Notes: a model not told the origin generated them from the letters alone. A stretch of DNA of 64,000 nucleotides from Fragum whitleyi (GCA_948146395.1 OX411543.1:49204517-49268516); one strand, 5' to 3'; shown: positions 30,942-41,663, numbered from the stretch's first letter. Made by a program: numbers and translations.

Positions 30942-33900
30942 AAGAAAGAAAAAGAGAGAGAGATAACCAATGCAGTTCAAACATACAATCTTTTGTAATG
31001 AAAATGAATTATGATTTTTTTCTCTCAATTGGCAACATCTGCAAAGAGAAACATCGCATTGACTTATATGTTGAGATTTTTTAAAGTCTAAGTAAATACA
31101 ATAACATTTTTTGACCTCTTTTTAACTTCTGGCAAAAAGAAGATATGGCTGTTTCAAAGACTTGCTTCTGTATTGGTTTTATATGGTTTTAAACTGAACC
31201 GGGAAAAGTTTTGTCATCTACTGACCCCATCTCCAAAAATGAATAAAAAAATGTAAAAAGCATTGGGATAAAAGAAGAAAATGTTTTTTACAAGCAATTC
31301 TTTCTTTTCAATCAATGTTTTCCTTAAGATAACCATTCTGGTGACTAAAACATTGGATTGTGTAGTAAAAGGTTAATAAATTGTTTCAATATCATAGTTT
31401 TACATGGTACAAAATCAACCCTTTTTATGATGGAATCTAACTTTTTTGTGTTGGGTCAAACTTTTTTTCTTTTTCCTTGAATCCTACTTTCAAAACCCTA
31501 GTGAGAGCCCTGGAAAGCATTGAAAAAATAGTTGTTATGCGCAGTAATTCAGACACGCTCTCATATATATCCAGTCGCCATTTTCTCATCGGTTGTTATT
31601 CGCTTCGTTTTGACAGAAACTCTGATTTAGGACCAAATAAAATTAGATATTCTTAAAAATTTATCTATCAACTTTTCTAGTCAATCGATAAAAGAAGCAT
31701 TATTCTCTAAAGAAGAATTTGATTCTATGGAATATTTCCCAGATATGAACAAATTTTCCACAAAATATTCCACCCACCAATGTTAAAATCCATCAAAGTC
31801 AAAATAAGGAGATATGGTGAAACTTGTGTATTTTTTTTTTAAATACTTGAACCAGAATAGTGGTAACATTTTCATCCTTTTCACTTCCAAAATTTTTATT
31901 CTGTTCAATGAAAACCGATGATTGTATTCATCCCGTCTCAAAATGTCATTTGTGACAGAAAATAATAGGCCGGTTAGAAGTTTTGACAAGTATGTTTTAT
32001 TATACCCCAGCAGAACTTTTTGTAGCTCCACTAAAAGAATGTCACCCATATCGTGAACCTATGTAGAGGAATAGCAGGAGGCTCGGTTAGGGTATTGTGA
32101 AAGTACTGGTATGAAAAAAACTAGAATCCATGGTTTGGTGCTCCAGTCTCTGCGGTATGACCATAGCAGTTGAAGACGGCGTAAAACCCCAATAAACCAT
32201 ACCCCCGCAAAACGATTGTCAGTGTTCTCCCCTGCTGTATCAGCCCCACTACAGCTTCATCTAAAACAGTGTTATGCCCCTACAGCTTTAAAACTACCCC
32301 ACCGCTTAATTTCTTCAAAATGGTCATCAAATAGAGAAATTTTAGTTAACTTATGTCAAAAACTGATGAAATAAGGCAAAACTGATGAATTAAGGCATTT
32401 TGTACAATAAATATGCATAAAAACATTAACATGAGCAATTTATTCTTTTCCTAAATGTTTTTATTCACATAATCATAATTACTTGCATAAACACTGTATT
32501 GTAAGCTTCCAACGATGCTGCCACTACAGCTTCCAATTATTCTTAGGAGAACCCTGATCGTTTTAGGGGTTATACTGGCATCAGCCTGTCTGTCCGTCTA
32601 TGTACAAATCTTGTCTTGCACATAGCTCAAATATTGATAAAGGTACATGTATAGTTGTGACCCATCACACTCAAAGGAACCTTATGGCATGTGTGAAAAA
32701 TATTGACCCTAGTCAGTCTGTACTGTCCGCGCAGCCAGACTAGGGCCGACACTTTTCACTTTTATGTAATTTTCTAAATCTGGGGTATTTACCCTATCTT
32801 ACTCTGTATTCACTTTTCGCATACGGGATCTGGTTAACCTGCGCTGGGTCTGACAAGTTTGTCAAAATTTGGATTTTTGGAGTTCGGATAAGGTCCCATT
32901 CAGGGGTGTGGAATTCCCATGTCCGACTCGGGCTTTTGTACTTGAGGACAAGTAAATTTTTCTAAGCCACTTGTCCAAGGACAAGTAAATACCAGGGCAA
33001 ATCTTGGAATTTTACTTAAAAGAATTAAGAGAGAAATCATCCTAATGTTCATATCATGGGGAAGAAAACATTGTTTTTAATGAAGAAAATGCTGCATACC
33101 AGCATTTTCTTCATCAAAAGGCAATGGTTTTTTTCAATTTTTTCTATTTACTCTTTAGCGGACAAGTTCATTTTGATTCTGGACGAGTAGAAAATCCGCT
33201 TTTACTTGTCCAGGGACAAGTGGAGAAAACTCGTATTTCCACACCCCTGCCATTTAGCGTGACAGGTCACAATTTTGAAAATTCAAAGGTGCATAGAATT
33301 TATTGTGGAGAGGTTCAATAGATCTAATTTTTAAGAGACAAACATCTCTTGTTATAAACAATTCAATATTAATTTCATTTCCTTCAATACTTTTTAGCTC
33401 CACTGGCTGAAAGCCACTGGGGCTATTGTCGTTGGCGTTGTGTCCGTCGTGCGTCCGTCCGTGCGTCAGTGCGTCCGTGCGTCCGTTCGTAAACTTTTAC
33501 TTTAAAAATCTTCTCCTCAGAAACTACTGGATGAATTTCAACCAAACTTCACAGGAATGATCCTTGGGTGACCCTCTTTCAAAGTTGTTCAAGAAATTTT
33601 TATCCAATGAAAAACATGGATTTAATGGGCGTGGCTAATTTCCAAATATGGTAAAAAATGAGTTTTCTCAGATTCTAATTGATGGATACCAATGAAATTT
33701 TACATGAATGATCCTTGTGTGACCCTTTTATCAGTCATCAAAAGATTATTGAAATCGGATGAAAAATATGCATTTTATGGGCGGAGGTCATTTCTCTATA
33801 TGTTATATAGTGGAAACTTTCAAAATAATTTTCTCAGAATGTAAGTGATGGATATCAACCAAATTTCACTGGAATAATCCTTGAGTGACCCTCTATCAGT

Positions 33901-35685
33901 GTACCAAAAATAATAGTGATCGGATGAAAAATATGCATTTTATGGGCAGAGGTCATTTCTTTATATGTTATATAGTGGAAACTTTGAAAATCATTTTCTC
34001 CAAAACTAAATGATGGATATCAACCAAATGTAACTGGAATCTTTCTTGAGTGACCCTCTATCAGTCTACCAAAAATTATTGTGATTGGATGAAAAATTTG
34101 TATTTTTTGAGCGGAGGTCATTTCTCTATATGTTATATAGTGGAAACTTTTGAAATCATTTTCTCAGAATCTAAATGATGGATATCAACCAAATTTCACT
34201 GGAATAATCCTTGAGTGACCCTCTATCAGTCTACCAAAAATTATTGTGATTGGATGAAAAATATGCATTTTATGGGCGGAGGTCATTTCTCTATGTGTTA
34301 TATAGGGGAAACTTTGAAAATCATTTTCAACATCAGTAGAATCCAAAATATTTAAAAATCTAGGCAAAACTATTACTACTTTACAAGAATTTCAAGCCTG
34401 TGGAGCGACTCAAGCCATTCATGGCTTTCTAGTTAAAACCTTCCCTGATAAGGTCATAAAAAGCAAGTCTTGTTTAACTAATACATCTGTTGAAGCGACT
34501 GTCAGGCCCTTCAGGGCTTTGATTTTTTTTTTGTTTGTTTGTTTGTTCGTTTTAAATAAAGCTCTCCGTTGCCCATGTGGGCTCTGCAAGGGTACTATCC
34601 ATTTTACATTGAATCAAAGAATGAAATCTTTGAAATTCTAATCCTGCGGAATTATATGTGCAAGCAGTTTGGTAATTGCATGTGATGGCCCTATTTTAAT
34701 AAAGTAATGCCTGTGGAAGCTTTGCAGGGCTCTGCCTGGACACACCCTATCTAACAATAAAACAAGGAAGGAAATGGATCAAAATGTCAAATTTATGTAT
34801 ATTTTCTTTTATTTTTAGATGGCTGACTTAAATGAGCAATTTATGGCCATCACAGTCCTCTTGTATTAATGACGTCATTGATATTTATGAAATAATCATT
34901 TAAAAGGACCATTTCTGTATGGCTGTTCCTTGTTTTACCTTCCTTGTCATGTTTGACTATTTATGGACTCTTGTTCTTTTCATAAAGGGTGTGAAGTTAT
35001 GATGCATATGCATAACATTGAAGGTGATGCTCAGATTTTGTAGATGTTCATCAAAAAGACCAACTCTTGAAAAGGACACCATATTAAATGGAATGCAATA
35101 AATCTGCAAACTATAACTTACTGAGAACTTACTTTCTTCATCTCTGGGTCCAATGCTTTTTGAGCCAAGTTTTGTTAAATGTTCTCTAAAGGATACAGTC
35201 TTATGTTGTTTTCCAGTTGCACTAGTTGAGGCATCAAGAATAATTTGTCTCATTATTTGCCAACATTCTCGTTTCATATCCCCTGCAGTGTGGTCCCCTT
35301 CCTTATTGTTATAGTAATCAATCAGTGCTTGGATTATAAGGATAAATGAATCTTCAAATTCACCAAGTCTATACTTAGCAATAGCAGTGTTAAAATGTAA
35401 ATCCCCTTTGTGACTTTGTGCATCAGGACTATATAATTCTTTGGCCATTTCCAAATACTCAAGGCCTTTATCATGCTCCTGATTTTCAATTAGAGCTGCT
35501 CCAAGATTTAAAGCACATGCCCCTCTCAACTCATGGTATTTGGGGAGTTTTTTGGATTTATGAAATGCATCTTTATGAAGTTTAACCAGTTCTGCTGGAT
35601 CATCAGACTTATGGGCTTGGTCTATTAATCTATAGATTTCAGCTCCTAGATTTACTGGGTCCCTGAGACTGTATTCATCATCCAT
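25042..35685 (-). CDS. TTC24: TTC24-like tetratricopeptide-repeat protein (3 exons found)
   Basis: Minus-strand exons 35685-35133, 29566-29417 and 25373-25042 join in phase (553+150+332 = 1035 bases) to 344 residues and a TAA stop. ATG at 35685 follows an in-phase-neutral UTR and an acceptor (ATTTTCAG) at 35725. TPR-like helices: LRGACALNLGAALIENQEHD (53-72) and following, GDLHFNTAIAKYRLGEFEDS (94-113), AQCCLNMAHAYSRLDD in exon 2, and WQACEGLGAVYYNQGKYQKS in exon 3; the tail is basic and serine-rich. The first half matches TTC24 as I know it. TPR proteins are scaffolds; no biochemical role is known to me for TTC24. The human protein is longer (near 580 residues), so exons may be missing in the 4-5.6 kb introns. 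A mobile element starts about 26 bases from the exon 3 acceptor. Confidence 0.8.
25399..26599 (+). mobile_element. Pearl/Helentron-associated-like element H5 (AGCTCCACTGG head, ~165-bp array)
   Basis: Head TTTTTAGCTCCACTGGCTGA with a TGGCTGAAAGCCA hairpin, CGTCCGTCCGTGCGTCCG run, then about six units of 164-166 bases (GGGCGGAGGTCATTTCTCT, ATGTTATATAGTGGAAACTT). The 3' end has inverted TGTGGAGCG, the hairpin AAGCCATTCATGGCTT and CTAG instead of CTCTTG. It lies in intron 2 of the TTC24-like gene, on the opposite strand. Confidence 0.87.
26606..26834. mobile_element. TTAA-flanked MITE with central hairpin, copy 1
   Basis: TTAA + CCCTTTGCTGTTTAATCC ... TTTTGTAAAACAGGAAAGGG + TTAA; the ends are inverted repeats (CCCTTTsCTGTTT). 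In the middle GAAGAAATTGCTTCTGACAA faces AGCAATTTCTTC, inside a longer stem with GTGAAAAAA/TTTTTTCAC. The TTAA duplication suggests a piggyBac-type source. Confidence 0.88.
26964..27214. mobile_element. MITE of the 5405-5679 family
   Basis: Shares CTAAAGGGACCATCTGGG, GTTGACCCTAGTCAGACTG with its inverted partner, AGAATAATCAATCTACCTTCC and the end TGTCCCTTTTTGCTTGATGA. The outer GTGACCC is worn. Confidence 0.7.
27264..27576 (+). mobile_element. GCCCCCG-class tandem element P2
   Basis: Head TATGCCCCCACATCGATAGA/TCGGGGGCATA, a CTGTCTGTCCGTCTG run, one unit (CTTCAAGCCTATTCAAGATA), inverted GGGGGCATTCGTG, the hairpin GTGTTTCACAAACAC and ATCTTGTT. The shortest complete member. Confidence 0.88.
27591..28042 (+). 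mobile_element. GCCCCCG-class tandem element P3
   Basis: Same head and tail as P2 and placed 14 bases after it in the same orientation, but with two internal units. Confidence 0.88.
28043..28790. other. Intron 2 stretch of TTC24-like gene, nothing recognised
   Basis: No inverted repeat family or exon seen. A CTTGTAACTTCAGCTTAATC / AAGCTGAAGTAACGAGG pair near 28557-28595 forms a small hairpin. Confidence 0.4.
28791..29311 (-). mobile_element. K2 element split by a TTAA MITE
   Basis: 28791-28976 and 29206-29311 align with consecutive parts of 36733-37017 (CACTGCCTACAAGTGCC, TTGATAGTATAG, then GATATCACAAAATG, AGGCTATATCAGTACCTAG). The break is filled by MITE copy 2. Confidence 0.8.
28977..29205. 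mobile_element. TTAA-flanked MITE with central hairpin, copy 2 (inverted)
   Basis: Reverse of copy 1: TTAA + CACTTTCCTGTTATACAAAA ... GGATTAAACAGCAAACGG + TTAA. Same central hairpin (AAGAAATTGCTTTTCAGAAG, CAATTTCTTC). Inserted in K2. Confidence 0.9.
29417..29566 (-). CDS. TTC24: TTC24-like exon 2
   Basis: Acceptor TTAACTTCAG, donor GTAAGT. 49 whole codons with a TPR unit (MAQCCLNMAHAYSRLDDAKS). Confidence 0.85.
29758..29858. repeat. Imperfect inverted repeat
   Basis: AGCTAAATATATCGTC and GCTTGCCAAGGGTGACGCC face GGGCATCACCCTAGGCTAGC and GATGAGCTAAAT. Palindromic MITE remnant in TTC24-like intron 1. Confidence 0.5.
30186..30259. repeat. 74-bp nearly perfect palindrome
   Basis: TTAGAGTGAGTGATCAAAGG and CAA.TTTGTCTATAC are mirrored exactly or nearly so around a CAG centre. 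The same arms bound the nested structure at 53608-53765. Confidence 0.92.
30260..30545. other. Less AT-rich segment with CCAAT and a GGCGT/ACGCC hairpin
   Basis: Holds GGGCGCGGTAGGCGTGGCG, GGCGTTAATTGACGCC, AGCCAATCG and GTAGGCGGAGCC, unlike the surrounding intron. It could be a regulatory segment or part of an unrecognised repeat; no coding call is possible. Confidence 0.3.
30838..30965. repeat. Poly-A and GA low-complexity tract
   Basis: Runs of A (up to about 27, near 30911-30938) followed by AAAGAAAGAAAAAGAGAGAGA. Possibly the tail of an old retroposed copy; no body identified. Confidence 0.7.
31250..31378. mobile_element. Worn relative of the TTAA MITE with central hairpin
   Basis: GGATAAAAGAAGAAAATG, ACAAGCAATTCTTTCTTTTC and the AGGTTAATAAATT end recall copies 1-4, but the TTAA termini are not both present. 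Confidence 0.4.
31379..32049. other. Intron 1 stretch of TTC24-like gene, nothing recognised
   Basis: AT-rich; a minus-strand open frame at 31783-32049 shows no family resemblance and no splice logic. No repeat class identified. Confidence 0.4.
32050..32205 (+). mobile_element. SINE fragment
   Basis: Parts of body and tail only: GAACCTATGTAGAGGAATAG, TTTGGTGCTCCAGTC, GACGGCGTAAAACCCCAATA. Same family as 12872-13156. Confidence 0.6.
32655..32765. mobile_element. Left half of the GTGACCC MITE
   Basis: GTGACCCATCACACTCAAAGG, then a hairpin ATTGACCCTAGTCAGTCTG facing AGACTAGGGCCGACACTTTT. The right half is absent. Confidence 0.65.
32901..33249. mobile_element. TIR element with CAGGGGTGTGGAA ends
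   Basis: CAGGGGTGTGGAATTCC at the left and TTTCCACACCCCTG at the right. Inside, ACTTGTCCAAGGACAAGT is a perfect palindrome, ACTTGTCCAGGGACAAGT lies near the right end, and GAAGAAAATGCTGCATACC faces AGCATTTTCTTC. Arms of this element recur at 1801-1965 and 59541-59643. Confidence 0.85.
33391..34434 (+). mobile_element. Pearl/Helentron-associated-like element H6 (same family as H5)
   Basis: Head AGCTCCACTGGCTGAAAGCC, CGTCCGTCCGTGCGTCAG run, five units near 165 bases, then inverted TGTGGAGCG, hairpin AAGCCATTCATGGCTT and CTAG. One unit fewer than H5. Confidence 0.87.
34490..34866 (+). mobile_element. Fragments with two further 3' ends
   Basis: 34497-34530 has GAAGCGACTGTCAGGCCCTT with the hairpin GCCCTTCAGGGC, a variant H5-type tail, followed by a T-rich run. 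34560-34866 is a worn H1-type piece whose end keeps AAATGAGCAATTTATGGCCA and CCTCTTG. Confidence 0.5.
35133..35685 (-). CDS. TTC24: TTC24-like exon 1 coding part
   Basis: Starts MDDEYSLRDPVNLGAEIYRL; 184 codons and one base; donor GTAAGT. The exon itself probably begins at 35724 with a 39-base leader after a good acceptor. Confidence 0.88.
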
Positions 35686-35724
35686 GTTGTAACTGGTAAC
35701 CTGAGTATTTAATATGTTCACACA

Positions 35725-36534
35725 CTGAAAATGAAAGCAGTTGGACCATGAGGTCAGACACGCATTTTTAGATAAAGAATTAAAGATTTATTAATTGGAA
35801 TACCTAATGCAATTATGTATTTGAAATTACATGTATATGACTTAGCATGATAAAACCAGATTAAATCAATTTTAAAGCTTAATAAAATCTTAGAATTTCT
35901 TTTCTTCATCTTAATGACGGACCTCGTTTTTTAGTTAAACTTTTCACCATTGTTGACATTTTTTTTCGAAGATGCGTGTATAAAGTACCAAGATGATAAT
36001 GTCCAGTATTTGCCCCTACCTTTTTTTGCCATGGTAAAGGAAAGCTGTTCACTCAAATTTTACCTGTCAAATCATCGCCAAGATAGCCTACAGATCGCTG
36101 CTGGGAATCAAAAATTTGATTGCCCAATCAAAACACTGATGTATATTAGGTCTCTTACATTTTTCACAATTTTGTTTCACAACGTACTACAAGGGGAGAC
36201 TTCAGGGTCACTCTGAATCCGTTGATCTTCATCAACAGTTTCAACATCATTTCCTCATAAACAAATGGTTTCACTTTTAAAGTAGCAAGTCCAATTCACC
36301 AAACTGTAGAATTTGGATGCAGTTGACCACTGCCTCTATTTCAGGGCCGTGAAATCATGCATTGAGTGTTCGAGAGTGAAGTCTATAAGCTCAAGCGTTC
36401 GTCGCATTCGAACTATAATAAATTACTAAACTGAACCGATGGACCAATTTGGGCAGAACTTGGTTGGAACATTCCTTTAATTATCATTTTTAAAAAGGTT
36501 GTTCGCCAATATTTGAAAGAAACCATTCCTGCGT
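35725..36534. other. Upstream of TTC24-like exon 1, nothing recognised
   Basis: Would hold the first untranslated exon and promoter of the TTC24-like gene. A plus-strand open frame at 35950-36216 has no recognisable relatives. No repeat family identified. Confidence 0.4.
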
Positions 36535-36662
36535 TCAGGGTGCAACTTTTGAGAAAGTTCAGAAACTTTAACCCGATTTGCACGTGACATGTTTATCCTA
36601 CACCTGCAAAGTGTCGTAACTTTTCAAAACGTTAGCGTGTCTTTTGATCTTGAACACAGGAT
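36535..36662. repeat. Worn fold-back (GTTCAGGGTG type)
   Basis: GCGTTCAGGGTGCAACTTTT faces GATCTTGAACACAGGA with a partly inverted middle. Loose relative of the 17492-17618 family. Confidence 0.45.
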
Positions 36663-36732
36663 ATTATTTACAGGGTATGCGTTTCTTTACCACGCCCCAA
36701 CTTTTCGCGAATAAAAAAAATAAAAGAAAAAA

Positions 36733-37017
36733 AACAAGAGCACCGCCTACGGGTGCCTACGCTCGGCTGTTGAGTGCTAGATGGTGGAAAAACATTTAAG
36801 TCGAAAAGGGGGCATAATTTGCACAAAATGCATCTAGAGTTATCTCCCTTGATAGTATAGGTTGCTCTTTTGATGGTGAACATGTGTGCAAAGTTTCAAG
36901 TGAATTCCTTTAGTAGAACCAGAGACATCACAAAATGTCGGAAGTTTTCGCACGACAACGACACCACGGCTATAACAGTACCTCGGATTTTCTCCGAAAA
37001 CAGCCAAGCTAAAACAA
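36733..37017 (-). mobile_element. Element K3, uninterrupted
   Basis: On the minus strand it begins TTTTAGCTTGGCTGTTTTCG and ends with inverted AACAGCCGAGCG, the hairpin CACCCGTAGGCGGTG and CTCTTGTTTT. It is the intact reference for the split copy K2; where K2 has the MITE, K3 reads TTTAGTAGAACCAGAGACAT without interruption. Confidence 0.82.
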
Positions 37018-38119
37018 ACACACACGAACATGCACGTTCACGCCAAGAAATCACATGACACAATTTTTCGTGACCCTTCTCAAAAATATTCGCGACATTT
37101 AAGTTGACTCCCCAAAACAGGCGTGTTACCTTACTTTATTCAAATCAAATTTGCAAACATTATTACTAAACACGGATGAAGCATGCGTTCACTTTGTTGA
37201 ACCAGTAAGAAAATTTGGAAAGAAAATATGGGTAACCAAACACTGCAGAAAGCATGTACATATCAAAAGGTAAATGAGCACAAAGAAGGTAGTTTACTGT
37301 ATGTTCTCCTTTGATGTTTTAGCCGTACCAATTTCGGAGCCAAAGCGCAAACGTGATAAGGTCGGTATATCCTAGATGTATAATTCTGACAAAACTTAAG
37401 AAATATCACAAACGACGTCCTGTGTCGGGATTTAGGTTTGTCCACCCTCTTCATGATAATGCTTCGTCACATAGAACTGAGCTTGTGAAACATTTTTTGA
37501 GGTTTGAGGTTACCTTTTAGCCACACTTTAAAGTTTGAGGTTACCTTCTAGCCACACCCACAATACTCTCCGGAACTAACACTTTGCCTTTTCCTAAAAC
37601 TTAAGTTCTAATCTGGTCGTCGATACAAGTCCAAACAGGCATTGGTCCAGTCGTCAGTAAGTACCTCGGAGGTATACCTAATTCATCGATTCGGGTACCA
37701 GAAATATGTGTTTATTTTATTTCTTTTGGGGAATCGCAGTTTTCACCTCAGTTTAGACCATAAAGCTACCGTTGGGACATGGCCCCGGACTTTTTCTAAG
37801 TCTACAAAAGTGATACTAAATGAAAGTCATAAGAGGATCTCTACTGGTAAGATGGTACCAAACTCCCTAAATCTTGCTATTGGCCCATGGACTAAAGAAC
37901 GTATCATCAAAACGGAAAAATATGCTCATGTTCACATGATGAAGAACATTCTGTTTCATCAACTTCCGAGCAGGGGTTGTGCTAACAAAGTGATTTTATT
38001 AGTACACCTTGGGCGACATAATATCACCATACTCCGATAATATTCGTATTTTTATATGATAAGGAAACTGAGTTATATGACATTGTATCGATCGAGTGGG
38101 AATTGTATTAACAAAAAGT
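37018..38119. other. Intergenic, mostly unrecognised
   Basis: A direct repeat of about 27 bases (GTTTGAGGTTACCTT.TAGC) occurs twice at 37503-37557. The 133-codon plus-strand frame 37642-38040 resembles nothing I know, has no intron or start context that would support it, and is left uncalled. Confidence 0.4.
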
Positions 38120-38775
38120 CAGCATGATTGTCCCTTTTCCATGACGCAATTTATAAAATTACCAGTCCGCGTTGATATGCATGTGGTCTCTTGTTGAAGA
38201 ACATTTTTTGAAAGTTTCATGAACTACCTTGCAAAGATGAAGGAGGCGAGCTCATAATGATTTTTAATTAGATTTTAATAAGGTCCCGTAGACGCCGTAC
38301 AGATCGGACCGGATCCATTCTCGAAGAGAATAACCCGTGTGACGGCACAATCAGTCTAACCATGTTTGAAAGCAATCGGGTGAAAATTGTGGAGTCTTAC
38401 ACATTTAATGGATTTTTGAATATTGAATTTTCATTGGCCCCTTTTTCCCGAGACGTGTGAAATATCAAACCTGATTTCGAAAAGAACAATTTCTGAGATG
38501 CCCCAATCATCTAACATAGAATACAGACAATCGCAAAATTTAATTTTGTCCCTTTTCCCGTCACGCTTGACGGATCGGACTCATTTTGAAATTGAACAAT
38601 CCTTGAGATGGTAAAATTTTTCTAAGAAAGTTTTAAGACAATATGATGAAAAATAATGTAGCGTTAACGGATTTTTAAATAACTTTTCATTAGACCCCTT
38701 TTCCAATGACGCTGGACAGAATGTACCCATTTTAGAAAAAAAACTCCTCATCGAAGAATGTTAAAGGTTTGGCTG
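38120..38775. repeat. Degenerate tandem repeat
   Basis: A motif like TTGNCCCTTTTCCCNTGACGC returns at about 38129, 38433, 38547 and 38687, with GGATTTTTNAAT before it. Spacing is irregular, so it is an old, eroded array. Confidence 0.55.
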
Positions 38776-39599
38776 ATAATTTTTTACTTCAAGTTGGTTC
38801 GAGAGCTCAATTGCTGACTGACATTAAGATTTCTTCCTATCCCCTACAGATATATATAAGTTCAAACGCAAAAGAAACTAGGCATTGTGTTTGCAGACTT
38901 TTTGCAGGCATCTATATGACCTAAACCAACAAATTTGGTTCCAAAGTGCAGATAATTCAATTAACCACAAAATGAGATGGTTCGTTTGGAAACCAAAGAT
39001 TGCATAGACATGTTATATGTACATGTATTAAACTGCGTAAGGGGTCAAAATAAAAAATACACAAAGTTTGAAATGTCGTTTAATCTGTAATAATGATAAT
39101 AATAATACATGTATTAATAAGTTCTATATTTAGAGAAGGTAGCTCATTAAGTTAATATCAAACACAAATAAATGAATGGAGAAAAAACTGTTTACAATGA
39201 GGCTTTCTGTGAAAAAGCAAGTAACATGACAATGCTGATGAAACGGTAATTGGTTCGATGCTTTAAGAAATTAATGAAATATACATTGTATATGATGTAA
39301 AAACAATTTTGATACTTTTGATCCCAAACGGGATTTTAAACGCAATAAGAAATACATAATTTATGAAAAATTAAACTGGTTTCCAACGAACTGAAATGAG
39401 GTTTATGACCTTTCAAAGGAAGCTGGAATATGAAATTATTTCGTTACCGGGTAAGTCCTCCATGTTAACGTATAACCTGTACAATACGAGTCTCATTGAG
39501 TTGACGTAACGTTACATACGACCAACGGAGGAATGCGGTTCCATTCGACCCGCGAAGCCTACTCCACTCCTGCAAATGTTAACATTATGCATGGCCCTT
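38776..39599. other. Intergenic, nothing recognised
   Basis: AT-rich sequence left of the Tc1-like remnant. The left inverted repeat of that transposon should be here but I could not find a matching pair. Confidence 0.4.
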
Positions 39600-40440
39600 A
39601 CTTTTCGACCAAGCAGATCACAAATTAAGGGTTAAGGTCAGGGGGAACCGGCTGACCACTGTAAGATTTCAACACCATTTGTATTCAAATATTGTCGCGT
39701 GATGCGAGCCGTATACGGGCGAGCATTGTGCAAAGATGTGACTGAAACGTGCTGGCGGATAAATGGAACAGCTACAGGTCTCAACACCTGATTAATGTAC
39801 TCGGCAGCGTTAAGATTGGCGTGTACAATTAACAGGTCGGTTTTCAAATTCCCCATTATCCCACCCCACACCAACACGCTGCCCCAACCGAACCTGTCTC
39901 TTTCAACAATGCAGAAGTTAGCGAATCGTCAACCTCTTCTCCTATACACCCGCACTCTACCATCATGCCTATTGAGAATGAAGCTAGACACGTTGGAAAA
40001 GAGGGTTTTATTCCACTGACGCAATCGCCAACAGCCCCGCTTCTGTGCCCAGTGCAGACGAGCAGCGCGATAACGTTCGTCAGTATGCTTCCAACATAAG
40101 GTCGGCTGGCTCGTTTCGCCCTACGAAGGTAACAAATAAAAGTCGTCTGAGAACGTTGTCCCTGCTAACACCGTACTGCCTAGCTGTAGCAGTATCCGTC
40201 TGAAACCGGTGTATAGTGTGCGTCATTTCAAAATGACGGTCTAATCTGGCGTCAGAAACCCGAGGTCTGCCACTTCGAGGCCAATCTGCAACTGTGCCTG
40301 TTTGCCGTAACCTTGCATGCAGATTATTGATAGTGTTTCTGTTACAATTAAAGGCACTGGCAATATCAGCAATAGTGATACCCCAACTGACCATCCGCAG
40401 CGGTTCGATTCGCTGACGTTCAGAAAGACGTGGCATTTCA
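39600..40440 (-). pseudogene. Tc1/mariner-like transposase remnant
   Basis: Reads MPRLSERQRIEPLRMVSWGI with a helix-turn-helix, a DWPRSGRPR linker (GRPR AT-hook-like box) and, after a frameshift near 40080, HWAQKRGCWRLRQWNKTLFS, LNRHDGRVRVYRRRG, a TGA, then VERDRFGWGSVLVWGG and NARPYTARITRQYL. In active relatives the first catalytic Asp lies in FTDES; here it reads FSNVS, and the DNARPHTA box reads HNARPYTA, so both Asp residues are gone. A second frame break follows AGSP where DLNPIE is expected. A dead copy of an element that moves by cut and paste. Confidence 0.9.
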
Positions 40441-41396
40441 AGTTTTGATTTTTTAATTGATTTTGTGTTTTTCCTTCTCCTGAGAGATGCAAGAATAGAA
40501 TGAAAGTTAATTTAGTTGATTTTACAATCATCGAGGATTTGCTTGGGGAAAAGCTTACGTTTTGCTTATTTCGGGCGTTACGTTGTACCCGATATTGACC
40601 GGATGTGTCCATTGCTAGAAAAAGTGACACGCTTGCTTCTCTTGGTACAAAAATGAAATGCCTTTGAACTATAAAACTGTATTTATCTTAATTTTAAGGT
40701 TCGTGTTAAGAGTTTTTGAACCAAATTCAATGCTGCGTCTATTTACAAAAAAAGACAGTTTGCCCAGCTAAACTTGAAACTGTAGATGAGCCGTGACAAG
40801 CATAATTTGCACAACATTAGCGACCCAATCTCATAACAGAATACCAAACCATTATAGAAAAAGGATATTTTATTCATAACATAAACAACTTCATTACGGC
40901 TGGATAAACTTTGTCTAAATTTGAACAGACAAATGTACCTACTAGGTACTACTACACCTTAAATATAAAACTCAGTCTAAAAAAGGCTCTTTTGAAACAA
41001 TCAATTTCCACTTATTTTGTCAACATAAATGTCAAACCGGTTTGGTCTTTTTTTAAATAAATGTTAGGTATGGTGCAACATCTCACCATCATATCGTAAA
41101 ATATTTTCTGATATTTTTTTCAAACTATAGTTTTTTAGAGTCGATGATCTATCACAAAGAAGTATATATTTATCATTTTGTGAAATGAAATTGATATATT
41201 GCTAAACAACCTTACAGGTATATAAACTATTAATGTCTATGTATGTTGTGATAACACACCATAACTAACATCGATGTACACGTTTATAAAAAATAGAAGA
41301 TATATATGACACATGTGTTAAAAAAAATAAGTCAAAATGAATTGCTTGCATAACTACGTTTTGGGTCCGAGTTTTACACCAACGGTTGTAGTAGTA
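40441..41396. other. Intergenic, nothing recognised
   Basis: AT-rich, no open frames or inverted repeats of note. The right inverted repeat of the Tc1-like element was not found. Confidence 0.4.
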
Positions 41397-41663
41397 CCTG
41401 GATAGTGCTTTAGACTGTATTTTCTTAAAATATGAACCGATTTTATCAAACCGTCATGGAGTTGCTTGTTCTGAACAAAATGCCCCTTTACCACAATGTT
41501 TAGGCTATACTGCTATTGCCATGGCAGTCTTATGTTGCTTAACTGATTGTGCTCATAAATTGCATCATTTTGATATATAAGATACCGGGACATACTGCTT
41601 TTTCTTGGCAAATGGAGTGTCCTAAATATTAGGTCTCAAACACTTTACGTTAACCTTAACTTT
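41397..41663 (+). repeat. Dispersed repeat, copy 1 of 2
   Basis: Blocks GAGTTGCTTGTTCTG, CCACAATGTTTAGGCTATAC, GTCTTATGTTGCT, TTTTTCTTGGCAAATG and GTCTCAAACACTTTAC recur in order at 55020-55293. Non-coding, class unknown. Confidence 0.75.

Noticed and set aside
31783..32049. Minus-strand frame inside the TTC24-like intron 1 as a missing exon
   Set aside because: No TPR pattern and no fitting acceptor or donor phase.
37642..38040. 133-codon plus-strand frame
   Set aside because: No recognisable family, no splice context, composition like the neighbouring non-coding DNA.
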